From: COE1 sp964445375
GTDB taxonomy: Bacteria; Bacillota; Clostridia; Lachnospirales; Lachnospiraceae
NCBI GenBank assembly: GCA_964445375.1
Contig: CAYUKO010000118.1
Location: forward strand, 1 to 11,947
DNA length: 11,947 bases
Direction of reading: 5' to 3'
The notes under the pieces were generated by a model. The model was not told the origin of the DNA and did no database searches. It saw only the letters and a list, made by a program, of their open reading frames with translations. Position 1 is the first letter of the stretch; every line of letters begins with the position of its first letter. Below are positions 6,298 to 11,947 of the stretch, one piece after another. The translations under genes and the position numbers were made by a program.

Positions 6298-8022
6298 CTA
6301 TGCTAATGTAAACTTGTCTACTTCTTTTGCCAATCTTGCAGCTACTCCATTATTTACACCTGCCATATCACCGATTTCTACCACTTTACCTGACAGTGTA
6401 GTTGCTACATCCGTAATATTAAGTACACCTTCTGTTACATCACCAACTGCTGAATTTACAGCTTCTATAGACTCTTTCATGTTACCCGTTACTTCATGTA
6501 CCTTTTCCGCACTTTCTGCAAAGCGTGTCAGAATTTCATGAATTTCATCGGCATCTTTACAGTAATCCTGTGTCATTTCTGCAAGCATCTGATATCCCTC
6601 TAAGGCTGTCGTTTCCATGAATTGCATCATATTTTCCGCTTCTTCTGTTAATTCTGTAACTGCTGAAACCACGTTTTCACTTACTTCACGAATCTGATTT
6701 GCTGCTTGTGCAGAATCCATAGCAAGCTTTCCTATCTCACCTGCCACAACCGCAAACCCTTTTCCGGCTTCACCAGCTCTTGCTGCCTCAATATTGGCAT
6801 TTAATGCAAGAAGATTGGTCTGTGACGTAATACTTAAAATGTTATCTGTAAGTATATGTATTTCTTCCACCGCCTTTGACTTTTCAATCTTGTGTTTTAC
6901 CGACTGTTCCATCTCTTTTGACAACTTTTGCGCATTTCCCTGGGCTTTGCTTGCTTTCTTTTGTATCTCTTCTGCTCTTCCCTTAATATCCTTGGTAATC
7001 TGATCACCCTCTATTGCTTCTTCTGAGATATTCTGAACCTTTTCATATACCTCATCCATTCCTATGGTGATCTGATTCATGGAGGCATTCGTTGTCTGCA
7101 TTGCTGCACTCATCTCCTGCATGGTTGCAGATACTTCTGTAACACCATCGCTTGCAGATGAAAGATCATCCGAAATGGTCACACATGCATTTTGTAATTT
7201 CTCAGAATTTTCTGAGATGTTAATCATAATAATACGAATGTATGCCAGTAAATCATTTACATTTTGAGCCATAATCTCCATCTCGTCACCGGTACGCACC
7301 GTGATGACCTGTGTTAAATCCCCTTTACTGTGCACCAGATCGTATAAACTCTGGTTTACCTTCACTATACTCTTCGCAATTGCAGAAATGATAAGAAAGA
7401 GAACAACCACTGATATGATAGTAAAAATGGCAGCAATCATAATAATCTTCATCTGCATATCAGAAATCTTCTGTACAATATCACTGGCATCATAATCACT
7501 TCCTAATATCGATACGACTTCTCCTGCCGAATTTCTAATCGGTTCATACGCAGTGATCAAATCTCCATCTTCCGTAGAATCTATATAATCCTGCACATAA
7601 ACCTCACCTGCAAATACATCCTTTAACTCTTCATAGGATTCTTCAAATTCATCTCCAATACAACATTGCTCATCTGTTTCATCGGCATCAATGCCGTAGT
7701 AAACGGTGTTATTGCTGGCACTTAATGTATATAAATATTTCACTCCACAGGTATCCTTAATGGAACGAAGAATTGCCACATTTTCCTGATAAATATCCGA
7801 TTCCTCTTCCCCCGGCTGTAACGTAGCTATCGCATCACCGTCAACGGAGCTCGCCGCCATGGACGCTGCAATCCCTGCCTGTTCCACAGCCATACTAATC
7901 ATATCTTCTCTTGCTACTGATATGGCATATATACCTAATACTACACCTAACAAAATTACGGTACTGACACTAATAATCAACAACTTTGCCCGAATGCTTA
8001 ATATCCTTACTTTTTGTTTCAT
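6298..8022 (-). CDS. Methyl-accepting chemotaxis protein with extracellular Cache-type sensor
   Basis: This 574-residue membrane receptor signals through the CheW/CheA system. It has a transmembrane helix at about 13-35, an extracellular ligand-binding region at 36-191 that looks like a single Cache domain (YLYTLSA ... AYEPIRN ... VSILGSDYDAS), a second helix at 192-217, and a HAMP-like linker at about 218-270 (GDLTQVITVRTGDEMEIM). A long coiled-coil signalling domain has its hairpin tip around 398-433 (SQTNLLALNANIEAARAG, then EAGKGFAVVA). Many Ala/Gln/Glu-rich heptads flank the tip as methylation helices. There is no C-terminal CheR-docking pentapeptide. A longer frame opens at ATG 8043, but it has no ribosome-binding site. 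ATG 8022 has AAGGAG 6 bases upstream, so I chose it. It is monocistronic with its own promoter and terminator, which fits an orphan receptor added to a larger chemotaxis array. The ligand is unknown. Confidence 0.94.
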   Translation of the reverse strand: MKQKVRILSIRAKLLIISVSTVILLGVVLGIYAISVAREDMISMAVEQAGIAASMAASSVDGDAIATLQPGEEESDIYQENVAILRSIKDTCGVKYLYTLSASNNTVYYGIDADETDEQCCIGDEFEESYEELKDVFAGEVYVQDYIDSTEDGDLITAYEPIRNSAGEVVSILGSDYDASDIVQKISDMQMKIIMIAAIFTIISVVVLFLIISAIAKSIVKVNQSLYDLVHSKGDLTQVITVRTGDEMEIMAQNVNDLLAYIRIIMINISENSEKLQNACVTISDDLSSASDGVTEVSATMQEMSAAMQTTNASMNQITIGMDEVYEKVQNISEEAIEGDQITKDIKGRAEEIQKKASKAQGNAQKLSKEMEQSVKHKIEKSKAVEEIHILTDNILSITSQTNLLALNANIEAARAGEAGKGFAVVAGEIGKLAMDSAQAANQIREVSENVVSAVTELTEEAENMMQFMETTALEGYQMLAEMTQDYCKDADEIHEILTRFAESAEKVHEVTGNMKESIEAVNSAVGDVTEGVLNITDVATTLSGKVVEIGDMAGVNNGVAARLAKEVDKFTLA

Positions 8023-8138
8023 AGCTTTCTCCTTTTTACACATTTCAAACTGTTCTTATTTCAAACTTCTCTTACCGATTCCTTCTTCGATCGCCATATT
8101 CTATATGTTATTACACTACGCGTCTTATCTTTTTCTAA

Positions 8139-8168
8139 ATTTTATCACATATTTTTGTGTGTTTTCAA
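8139..8168 (-). promoter_or_regulatory. Promoter of the chemoreceptor gene
   Basis: On the minus strand TTGAAA (8163-8168) is 18 bases from TAAAAT (8139-8144), preceded by TGA as an extended -10. This gives a leader of roughly 110 bases before ATG 8022. I saw no sigma-28 flagellar promoter (TAAA plus GCCGATAA) here. The remainder of the 8023-8271 gap (about 250 bases) holds no gene I can support. Confidence 0.6.
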
Positions 8169-8266
8169 TATATTAAGCGAATTATATATAGTTTTGATGC
8201 AATTCAAATTTTATTTCTCTTATCGCATTTTTATAAGAGATTATCCTTGCATCCTTTTGGAAAGAT

Positions 8267-8314
8267 AACAAAAACCGTAGTATTTCATACTATTACCATG
8301 AAATACTACGGTTT
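8267..8314 (-). terminator. Terminator of the kinase-Nudix-YjbR-CPBP operon
   Basis: A perfect 17-bp stem (8272-8288 with 8298-8314) has a 9-base loop. On the minus strand the arm ends in CGGTTT and continues TTGTT. It lies about 40 bases after the CPBP gene stop and closes the operon. The + strand side has CTATCACCC before any T-run, so it works mainly on the minus strand. Confidence 0.85.
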
Positions 8315-8354
8315 CTATCACCCTTTTTCTTCTATAAATATGTTCCTAATCATT

Positions 8355-9032
8355 TTACATACCTAATCTCGCTATGATTGTGAATATTACATCCGCTCCA
8401 TTCCCCACTAAATTAACGATAAAATGAGCTGTCATTGGAACAAACACATTTTTGGTCTTTATGTACGAAACACTTAGCGGCAGTGCCCAGATCATAGCAA
8501 GCAGGATTCCCCACGCACTCAATGCATGCTCTGCTGCATATAAAAACATACTAAATATAGTTGTTACAATCAGGTAAATTTTGCTATCCAGAAAAATCAT
8601 ACTCTTTCTGTAAAAAAGTTCTTCCACAATTGGCGGTAAAGCAATCGTAGAGATTGCAAACAATAATAATTTAAACCAACTATCTCTCTTTAAACCAATA
8701 CTTCCCGTATGAAAATCCGGAAACATATTTTCCAGCACTGTTGTTATCACAAATGCAAAAAGGAAAAATACTACAGTTATGAAAACCGGTTTCCAGAACT
8801 TTCTTCCCTGCTTCATGTTTCCAATCCATTCCCTCATTGAAAATTCTTTTCTTATCACAAAGAAAAATAAAAGAGACAAATAAAATATAAAATTGGTATA
8901 AATAAAAAATTCTGATGGAATGATAAAACACGAAATCAGAAAAACAATTTCTATGCTGATGGGAATTATATTTCTTTTTATGTATACTTTCACTTTGACT
9001 TTCTCCATTCGCTTAGATTTTAACGCAATCAT
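8355..9032 (-). CDS. CPBP family intramembrane metalloprotease
   Basis: This 225-residue polytopic membrane protein has the CPBP (CAAX protease and bacteriocin-processing, formerly Abi) signature. Motif 1 is EELFYRK with Glu137, Glu138 and Arg142, motif 2 is AEHALS with His169, and motif 3 is AHFIVNLVG with His203 and Asn207. These are the residues expected for a glutamate/metal-type intramembrane protease. Hydrophobic segments lie at about 23-39, 45-60, 82-100, 120-134, 151-166, 172-190 and 197-220. Members process prenylated proteins or bacteriocins, give bacteriocin self-immunity, or act as regulators; the substrate cannot be told here. The ribosome-binding site of ATG 9032 is weak (AAAAAGCAGC), and an ATG at 9008 is an alternative without a better site. 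It is last in the operon, 25 bases after the YjbR-family gene, and is followed by a strong terminator. Confidence 0.9.
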   Translation of the reverse strand: MIALKSKRMEKVKVKVYIKRNIIPISIEIVFLISCFIIPSEFFIYTNFIFYLSLLFFFVIRKEFSMREWIGNMKQGRKFWKPVFITVVFFLFAFVITTVLENMFPDFHTGSIGLKRDSWFKLLLFAISTIALPPIVEELFYRKSMIFLDSKIYLIVTTIFSMFLYAAEHALSAWGILLAMIWALPLSVSYIKTKNVFVPMTAHFIVNLVGNGADVIFTIIARLGM

Positions 9033-9057
9033 GCTGCTTTTTCATATTAATCTTAGA

Positions 9058-9426
9058 TTAACAATCCTCTAATAACTCTTTCTGTACCTTTTTACTGAAG
9101 CTCTTGAATACCGTTTCATACGCAAGGTCTATCATATTTAAAAGTTCATCATCTGGAAACTCATCTAAATAAATGGTATTCCAATAGGGTTGTTGTACTG
9201 GTGGACAATGATATCCTCTAACAACTTTACCAGGATAAACCGTTCTATAAAATTCTCCTGCATCAGCAGTACATTTTAGTGTAATTTTATAATCCCCTTC
9301 ATACGGATAAATCTGCGCAAATACTTTTCCATTTAATTTATAACATATCGGAACATCACCAAAAGGATAGGTTTCACATGCCTTATGTTTACTTAAACAA
9401 TACTCTTTTATCTTTTCTACCTGCAT
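9058..9426 (-). CDS. MmcQ/YjbR family protein
   Basis: This 122-residue soluble protein matches the YjbR/MmcQ (DUF419) family, which adopts a small CyaY-like or double-wing fold proposed to bind DNA. The recognisable order is an N-terminal helix with CLSKHKACETYPFGD, a strand pair (KLNGKVFAQIY), the block ITLKCTADAGEF, then VVRGYHCPP, and finally the family hallmark YWNTIYLDEFPDDELLNMIDLAYETV. It has full family length and no sign of truncation. A TAGGA ribosome-binding site lies about 10 bases before the ATG. It sits 76 bases after the Nudix gene and 25 bases before the CPBP gene on the same strand, with no terminator in between, so it is probably co-transcribed with both. The biological role of the family is not established. 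Confidence 0.9.
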   Translation of the reverse strand: MQVEKIKEYCLSKHKACETYPFGDVPICYKLNGKVFAQIYPYEGDYKITLKCTADAGEFYRTVYPGKVVRGYHCPPVQQPYWNTIYLDEFPDDELLNMIDLAYETVFKSFSKKVQKELLEDC

Positions 9427-9502
9427 ATTTTTATTGTCCTACTATCTTCCTTATAAAATCAATACCTTCTTTGCCATAGCATATCTTTCCTTTGCTTTCT
9501 AA

Positions 9503-9940
9503 TTATAAATATCCTCTCTTCTGCGCTTCTTCAATCAACTTTGGTTGAATCAATGGATATGTCCAGTTGTCTACTAGATTTTCCGTAATTATTACTTTTT
9601 CCATTTCACTATGCAGCTCTTTTTCAAAGGATACAATATCTGCAATAAACAGCATACCAAACGTTTCATCATCTATATTTTCGTTTACCCTTGTTTTTCC
9701 TTTGACTGAATACATACACACTGGCTTTATTTCAAAGTCAATAGCTCCCGTTTCTTCCTTGAGTTCCCTTTTCGCCGTTTCAAATATATCCTCTCCAGTC
9801 TCTCTATGTCCACCTGGAACTTCATAGGTATCTCGTTCTCTATGCTTGCAAAATACCCACTTTCCATCTGTTCTGGCTATAATAACTGCAAATTTCAAAA
9901 GTTCATCTTCTATTTGCTCATAAAAATTGACTTCTACCAT
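9503..9940 (-). CDS. Nudix hydrolase
   Basis: This 145-residue cytoplasmic enzyme hydrolyses a nucleoside diphosphate linked to another moiety, using Mg2+ held by the Nudix helix. The Nudix box runs 44-66 and fits GX5EX7REUXEEXGU: Gly44, Glu50, Arg58, Glu59, Leu60, Glu62, Glu63, Gly65. The preceding EVPGG and the N-terminal KFAVIIARTDGKWVFCKH form the usual beta strands. The length is typical for a stand-alone Nudix protein. The substrate cannot be assigned, but the compact form resembles the MutT-like or nucleotide-sugar hydrolases of Firmicutes. GGAGG lies 9 bases before the ATG. It starts 16 bases after the stop of a 32-codon ORF that itself overlaps the kinase gene, so it belongs to the same transcript. 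Confidence 0.92.
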   Translation of the reverse strand: MVEVNFYEQIEDELLKFAVIIARTDGKWVFCKHRERDTYEVPGGHRETGEDIFETAKRELKEETGAIDFEIKPVCMYSVKGKTRVNENIDDETFGMLFIADIVSFEKELHSEMEKVIITENLVDNWTYPLIQPKLIEEAQKRGYL

Positions 9941-9956
9941 CTTCCTTTACCTCCAT

Positions 9957-10055
9957 TTATAGCCCAATGCCATCCCAAATCAATTTATCTATTTTTATAT
10001 TCTTATGGATAAAACAATAAATCCCTATCGCACTTGCTACATTTTTATATTTCAT
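9957..10055 (-). CDS. Small 32-residue ORF translationally coupled to the kinase gene
   Basis: An uninterrupted 32-codon frame starts with ATG at 10053-10055, overlapping the kinase stop as ATGA, the classic arrangement for translational coupling. It ends in TAA at 9957-9959, just 16 bases before the Nudix start. The product begins MKYKNVASAIGIYCF and ends IDKLIWDGIGL. It is basic in the middle (HKNIKIDK), with no signal peptide or clear transmembrane helix. I do not recognise it. It has no strong Shine-Dalgarno of its own, which fits coupling. It could instead be a frameshifted C-terminal extension of the kinase or chance coding potential, though a 33-codon open frame with a clean overlap in such AT-rich DNA is suggestive. 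Confidence 0.5.
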   Translation of the reverse strand: MKYKNVASAIGIYCFIHKNIKIDKLIWDGIGL

Positions 10056-10588
10056 GGATGCTGTTTTACATAATCAAGAAATTCTTGCGTTTTTGACCAA
10101 TACTTAATTCCCCAATTTTCAAAGTTCCATTCATCCATATAGTTATTACATTCATAATCTATATAATAAATGAAATTGTCTTGTGCAACAAAATTGGTTG
10201 GAAAATAATCTATATTTAATCCGAAAGCATATACCTGTGCTGCCATCTCTTTCATTTGTGTTAAATATATTTCTTGCATTTTATCATTTTTCACAAGTTC
10301 AAATATAGTTGGTCCATATATATATTCTTTAATTATTCTCTCATTTGAAATATCAATATCCATCATTTTAGGTATTCTTATTCCCGTTTCCAATAATCTA
10401 CTATAATCATTTTGCTCTGCTTCAATCTTATTTCCAAAAGAATAATATTCACATGGTTCATGATGTATCTGCTTTAACACATATTGTTTTCCATCTCTTT
10501 GAGCCAGATACGAATATCCACCCTTTCCATGACCTAACAATTTTATAATTACATAATCCTTTTCATTAACAGTGATTATACTCTGCAT
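10052..10588 (-). CDS. Small atypical protein kinase-like protein
   Basis: This 178-residue protein is a compact kinase-fold protein, close in look to the RIO/Kdo-kinase-like Ser/Thr kinases of Firmicutes. It has a glycine loop LLGHGKGGYSYLA (Gly19, Gly21, Gly23, Gly24), an ATP-anchoring lysine in YVLKQI (Lys39), a likely helix-C glutamate (Glu56 or Glu58), a hinge at about KEYIYGP (87-93), a catalytic loop NIDYFPTNF (Asp127 and Asn132, replacing HRD...N) and a metal-binding Asp144 in IDYE (replacing DFG). All key catalytic residues are present, but the C-lobe is very short. The longest frame starts at a TTG at 10615; I chose ATG 10588 because GGAGG lies 8 bases upstream and the extra residues merely translate that site. 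It is the first large gene of an operon with a small coupled ORF and the Nudix, YjbR and CPBP genes. The substrate is unknown. Confidence 0.85.
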   Translation of the reverse strand: MQSIITVNEKDYVIIKLLGHGKGGYSYLAQRDGKQYVLKQIHHEPCEYYSFGNKIEAEQNDYSRLLETGIRIPKMMDIDISNERIIKEYIYGPTIFELVKNDKMQEIYLTQMKEMAAQVYAFGLNIDYFPTNFVAQDNFIYYIDYECNNYMDEWNFENWGIKYWSKTQEFLDYVKQHP

Positions 10589-10624
10589 ACTTCCCCTCCT
10601 CTTCAAAGTTTCCAATCTTCCCTG

Positions 10625-10675
10625 CTACAAACAACACCTCATAATTAGAATCACACTTAGCAACTGCATATTCAT
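10625..10675 (-). CDS. Possible 16-residue leader peptide upstream of the kinase
   Basis: Between the promoter at 10709-10737 and the kinase start lies a 16-codon frame, MNMQLLSVILIMRCCL, with GAGG 8 bases before its ATG. The product is very hydrophobic and ends in Arg-Cys-Cys-Leu. It could be a regulatory leader peptide or a small membrane peptide. It is short enough to occur by chance. Confidence 0.3.
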   Translation of the reverse strand: MNMQLLSVILIMRCCL

Positions 10676-10708
10676 GATAAAGACCTCACTAAATCTTAAT
10701 TTACTTAA

Positions 10709-10737
10709 ATTATATCCTTCCTCTACCAGAAACACAA
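10709..10737 (-). promoter_or_regulatory. Sigma-A promoter of the kinase-Nudix-YjbR-CPBP operon
   Basis: On the minus strand TTGTGT (10732-10737) and a perfect TATAAT (10709-10714) are 17 bases apart. The transcript would begin near 10702, leaving a leader of about 115 bases that contains the possible 16-codon ORF. The rest of the intergenic gap (10738-10896) shows no gene I can support. Confidence 0.7.
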
Positions 10738-10896
10738 TTTCGAAAAAGCAGAAATTCAATGACCAAACTTACGTTACATGCCAAACATACAATGCCATTC
10801 AATTATACTATTCCCTTGTTATTCTTTCAATTACGCATCTGGCGGTCTGCCTATATTATTTCATTCAAAATACAAGTAGAATATTCGGTGTTTATT

Positions 10897-10905
10897 TGCT
10901 ACAAT
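10897..10905 (+). promoter_or_regulatory. Extended -10 promoter for the 258-residue protein gene
   Basis: TGC-TACAAT is an extended -10 with a 5/6 hexamer; the -35 region is poor. A small inverted repeat, TTGCT (10896-10900) with AGCAA (10907-10911), overlaps it. The leader to the ATG at 10988 would be about 75 bases. Confidence 0.4.
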
Positions 10906-10987
10906 AAGCAATGAACTAAATTTCCATTTTTCGCACTATCAAAGAATTTTTTGTTATCAGTTTTTAGTTTACGGAGGGACAAAGAAT

Positions 10988-11764
10988 ATGTATTTCAAAT
11001 TGAATAATATAGAGTATAAAATAGAGTCTTGCAGTGTATCATTTGATATAGCTTCTCACAATCAAAAACTGAAAATGTTTATTGATATTGATGCAAGAAA
11101 TAATAGTGATGATGTTGAGTACGAATTACAGTATGTACGACTATATCATAATAATGGATTTGAAATAGGAGCTAAGACACTAAATAGGTTAAAAGGAAAG
11201 AAATTTGAGTGGGATAAAGAGTATAACAAGAACAATGAAGAAGCGGGAACGATGTATGTACTTGAACATGAAAATCTTACTAGTGGGACAATTGAGATAT
11301 TGGATGTTACCACGGAAATAATTAAGATTAAATGGACAGGTCTTGCAAATGTATTTTGGGACGAAGAATTTGATGAAAATGTGCCATTTGAAACAGAAAT
11401 AGAAGCTAAACTTCCAGAAATACCAAAGATAATGGTATTAAATGGTATGAAAAAGAAGACGCTGAAGATTGATAAAGAAACAGAATTGGAATTATTAAAT
11501 TTTGAAGATCTTCTTAATGAAACTCATCGCTGCACGGAAATGTGGTGTAATAACGATAGAGAAGCTTGGAATAAATATAATGCTACTTTGAATCTGAAAC
11601 TCACACATAAGGGTGTGGAATATCAAGGGAAAGCAGTGTATGCAGGCTCCGCGCGACTATGCGAACTCAGTTTTGATGAGGACTGTCCAAAGTTGATTAA
11701 GATTGAAAAAACAACAATAGATACAACTAATGAAGAATATAATTTTTACATAAGTTGCGAATAA
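10988..11764 (+). CDS. Hypothetical protein, predicted soluble and beta-rich
   Basis: I do not recognise this 258-residue protein. It has no signal peptide or membrane segment and is strongly charged, with many Glu, Lys, Asp and Asn residues and alternating beta-type segments (YELQYVRLYH, GTIEILDVT, IIKIKWTGLANVFW, TLNLKLTHKGVEYQ). The first part (1-145) and last part (about 155-258) look like two beta-rich domains joined by a basic stretch, MKKKTLKID. Aromatic blocks such as NVFWDEEFDENVPFE and TEMWCNNDREAWNKY may be functional surfaces. GGAGGG lies about 9 bases before the ATG, so the start is firm. It is monocistronic, oriented opposite to the kinase operon, and its codons are visibly AT-rich (ATA, AGA, AAT, GAA), which could mean acquired accessory DNA (inference). 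A strong terminator follows. Confidence 0.75.
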   Translation: MYFKLNNIEYKIESCSVSFDIASHNQKLKMFIDIDARNNSDDVEYELQYVRLYHNNGFEIGAKTLNRLKGKKFEWDKEYNKNNEEAGTMYVLEHENLTSGTIEILDVTTEIIKIKWTGLANVFWDEEFDENVPFETEIEAKLPEIPKIMVLNGMKKKTLKIDKETELELLNFEDLLNETHRCTEMWCNNDREAWNKYNATLNLKLTHKGVEYQGKAVYAGSARLCELSFDEDCPKLIKIEKTTIDTTNEEYNFYISCE

Positions 11765-11845
11765 TGGCGAAAGTAGATTGATGGTGATAAAAAAACTCAT
11801 AGCACTTCTGACATTCATCTATATAATTTATCACTAATATAACAA

Positions 11846-11889
11846 AACCTTCCCTGCACTTTGCAAGTGTGGGAAGGTTCTGCTTTTTT
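11846..11889 (+). terminator. Rho-independent terminator of the 258-residue protein gene
   Basis: A 9-bp stem (11846-11854 with 11871-11879) extends past one bulged T into a second 6-bp stem (11856-11861 with 11865-11870, including G-U) and a 3-base loop. T6 follows at 11884-11889. It lies about 80 bases after the stop codon. Confidence 0.88.
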
Positions 11890-11899
11890 CCAACAAATG

Positions 11900-11940
11900 A
11901 ACATAGCCTGTAAGTAAAAACAGGCTTGATTATGTTGCCT
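11900..11940. other. Second hairpin element cut by the window end
   Basis: AACATA-GCCTGT (11900-11911) pairs with ACAGGC (11920-11925) and TATGTT (11931-11936) around an asymmetric bulge. An alternative 4-bp pairing, AGGC (11922-11925) with GCCT (11937-11940), followed by A6, uses the same bases. It may be the start of a further structured or regulatory element; its direction and role cannot be decided. Confidence 0.35.
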
Positions 11941-11947
11941 AAAAAAG

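Noticed and set aside
8023..8043. Seven extra N-terminal residues of the chemoreceptor from ATG 8043
   Set aside because: There is no Shine-Dalgarno upstream, and the extra codons contain the AAGGAG site that serves ATG 8022.
8056..8097. 13-codon minus frame in the chemoreceptor leader
   Set aside because: No ribosome-binding site before its ATG; likely chance.
9451..9477. 8-codon minus frame MAKKVLIL between the Nudix and YjbR genes
   Set aside because: AGGA lies 10 bases upstream and the peptide resembles the start of a longer protein, but the frame stops at once; too short to call a gene or a remnant.
10589..10615. Nine extra N-terminal kinase residues from a TTG at 10615
   Set aside because: They translate the GAGGAGGGG ribosome-binding region of ATG 10588.
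10572..10907. 111-codon + strand frame between the kinase gene and the 258-residue protein gene
   Set aside because: It has no Shine-Dalgarno, overlaps the kinase start, and runs antisense through the kinase promoter and leader; composition looks like random AT-rich DNA.

Overview
The window looks like chromosomal DNA from an AT-rich Gram-positive anaerobe, most likely a Clostridia/Lachnospiraceae-type gut bacterium. This is inferred from strong purine-rich Shine-Dalgarno sites, TTGaaa/TATAAT promoters (several with an extended TGn), a lipoprotein signal, a 7TM hybrid histidine kinase, a Cache-type chemoreceptor, and genes of the TIGR04076 and YjbR families. No transposase, integrase, CRISPR array, tRNA or rRNA is visible.

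Left part (1-1293): a highly structured RNA-like segment (about 1-200, + strand) faces a two-gene minus-strand operon, a TIGR04076-family protein followed by an alpha/beta hydrolase, driven by a near-perfect sigma-A promoter at 1265-1293.

Middle part (1319-8344): this is a signalling block. A 925-residue hybrid histidine kinase (7TM sensor, HisKA, HATPase, receiver, HPt) is read leftward and a lipoprotein of unknown function is read rightward, from back-to-back promoters whose -35 boxes are 8 bp apart. The lipoprotein converges on a five-TM membrane protein across a bidirectional terminator. Next comes a Cache-domain methyl-accepting chemotaxis protein with its own promoter and terminator.

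Right part (8267-10737, minus strand): a likely operon runs, in transcription order, from a consensus promoter through a possible 16-codon leader ORF, a small atypical protein kinase, an unlisted 32-codon ORF that overlaps the kinase stop as ATGA, a Nudix hydrolase, a YjbR/MmcQ-family protein and a CPBP-family intramembrane protease. It ends in a 17-bp terminator hairpin. The mix of kinase, Nudix and CPBP is accessory in character; a stress or phage-response role is possible but unproven.

Far right (10897-11889, + strand): one monocistronic gene for a predicted soluble 258-residue protein of unknown function, with an extended -10 promoter and a strong terminator. A second structured segment runs into the window end. 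Four starts were moved from the longest frame on ribosome-binding-site grounds, or an unlisted gene was added: TIGR04076 protein (1232), chemoreceptor (8022), kinase (10588) and the 32-codon ORF (10055).
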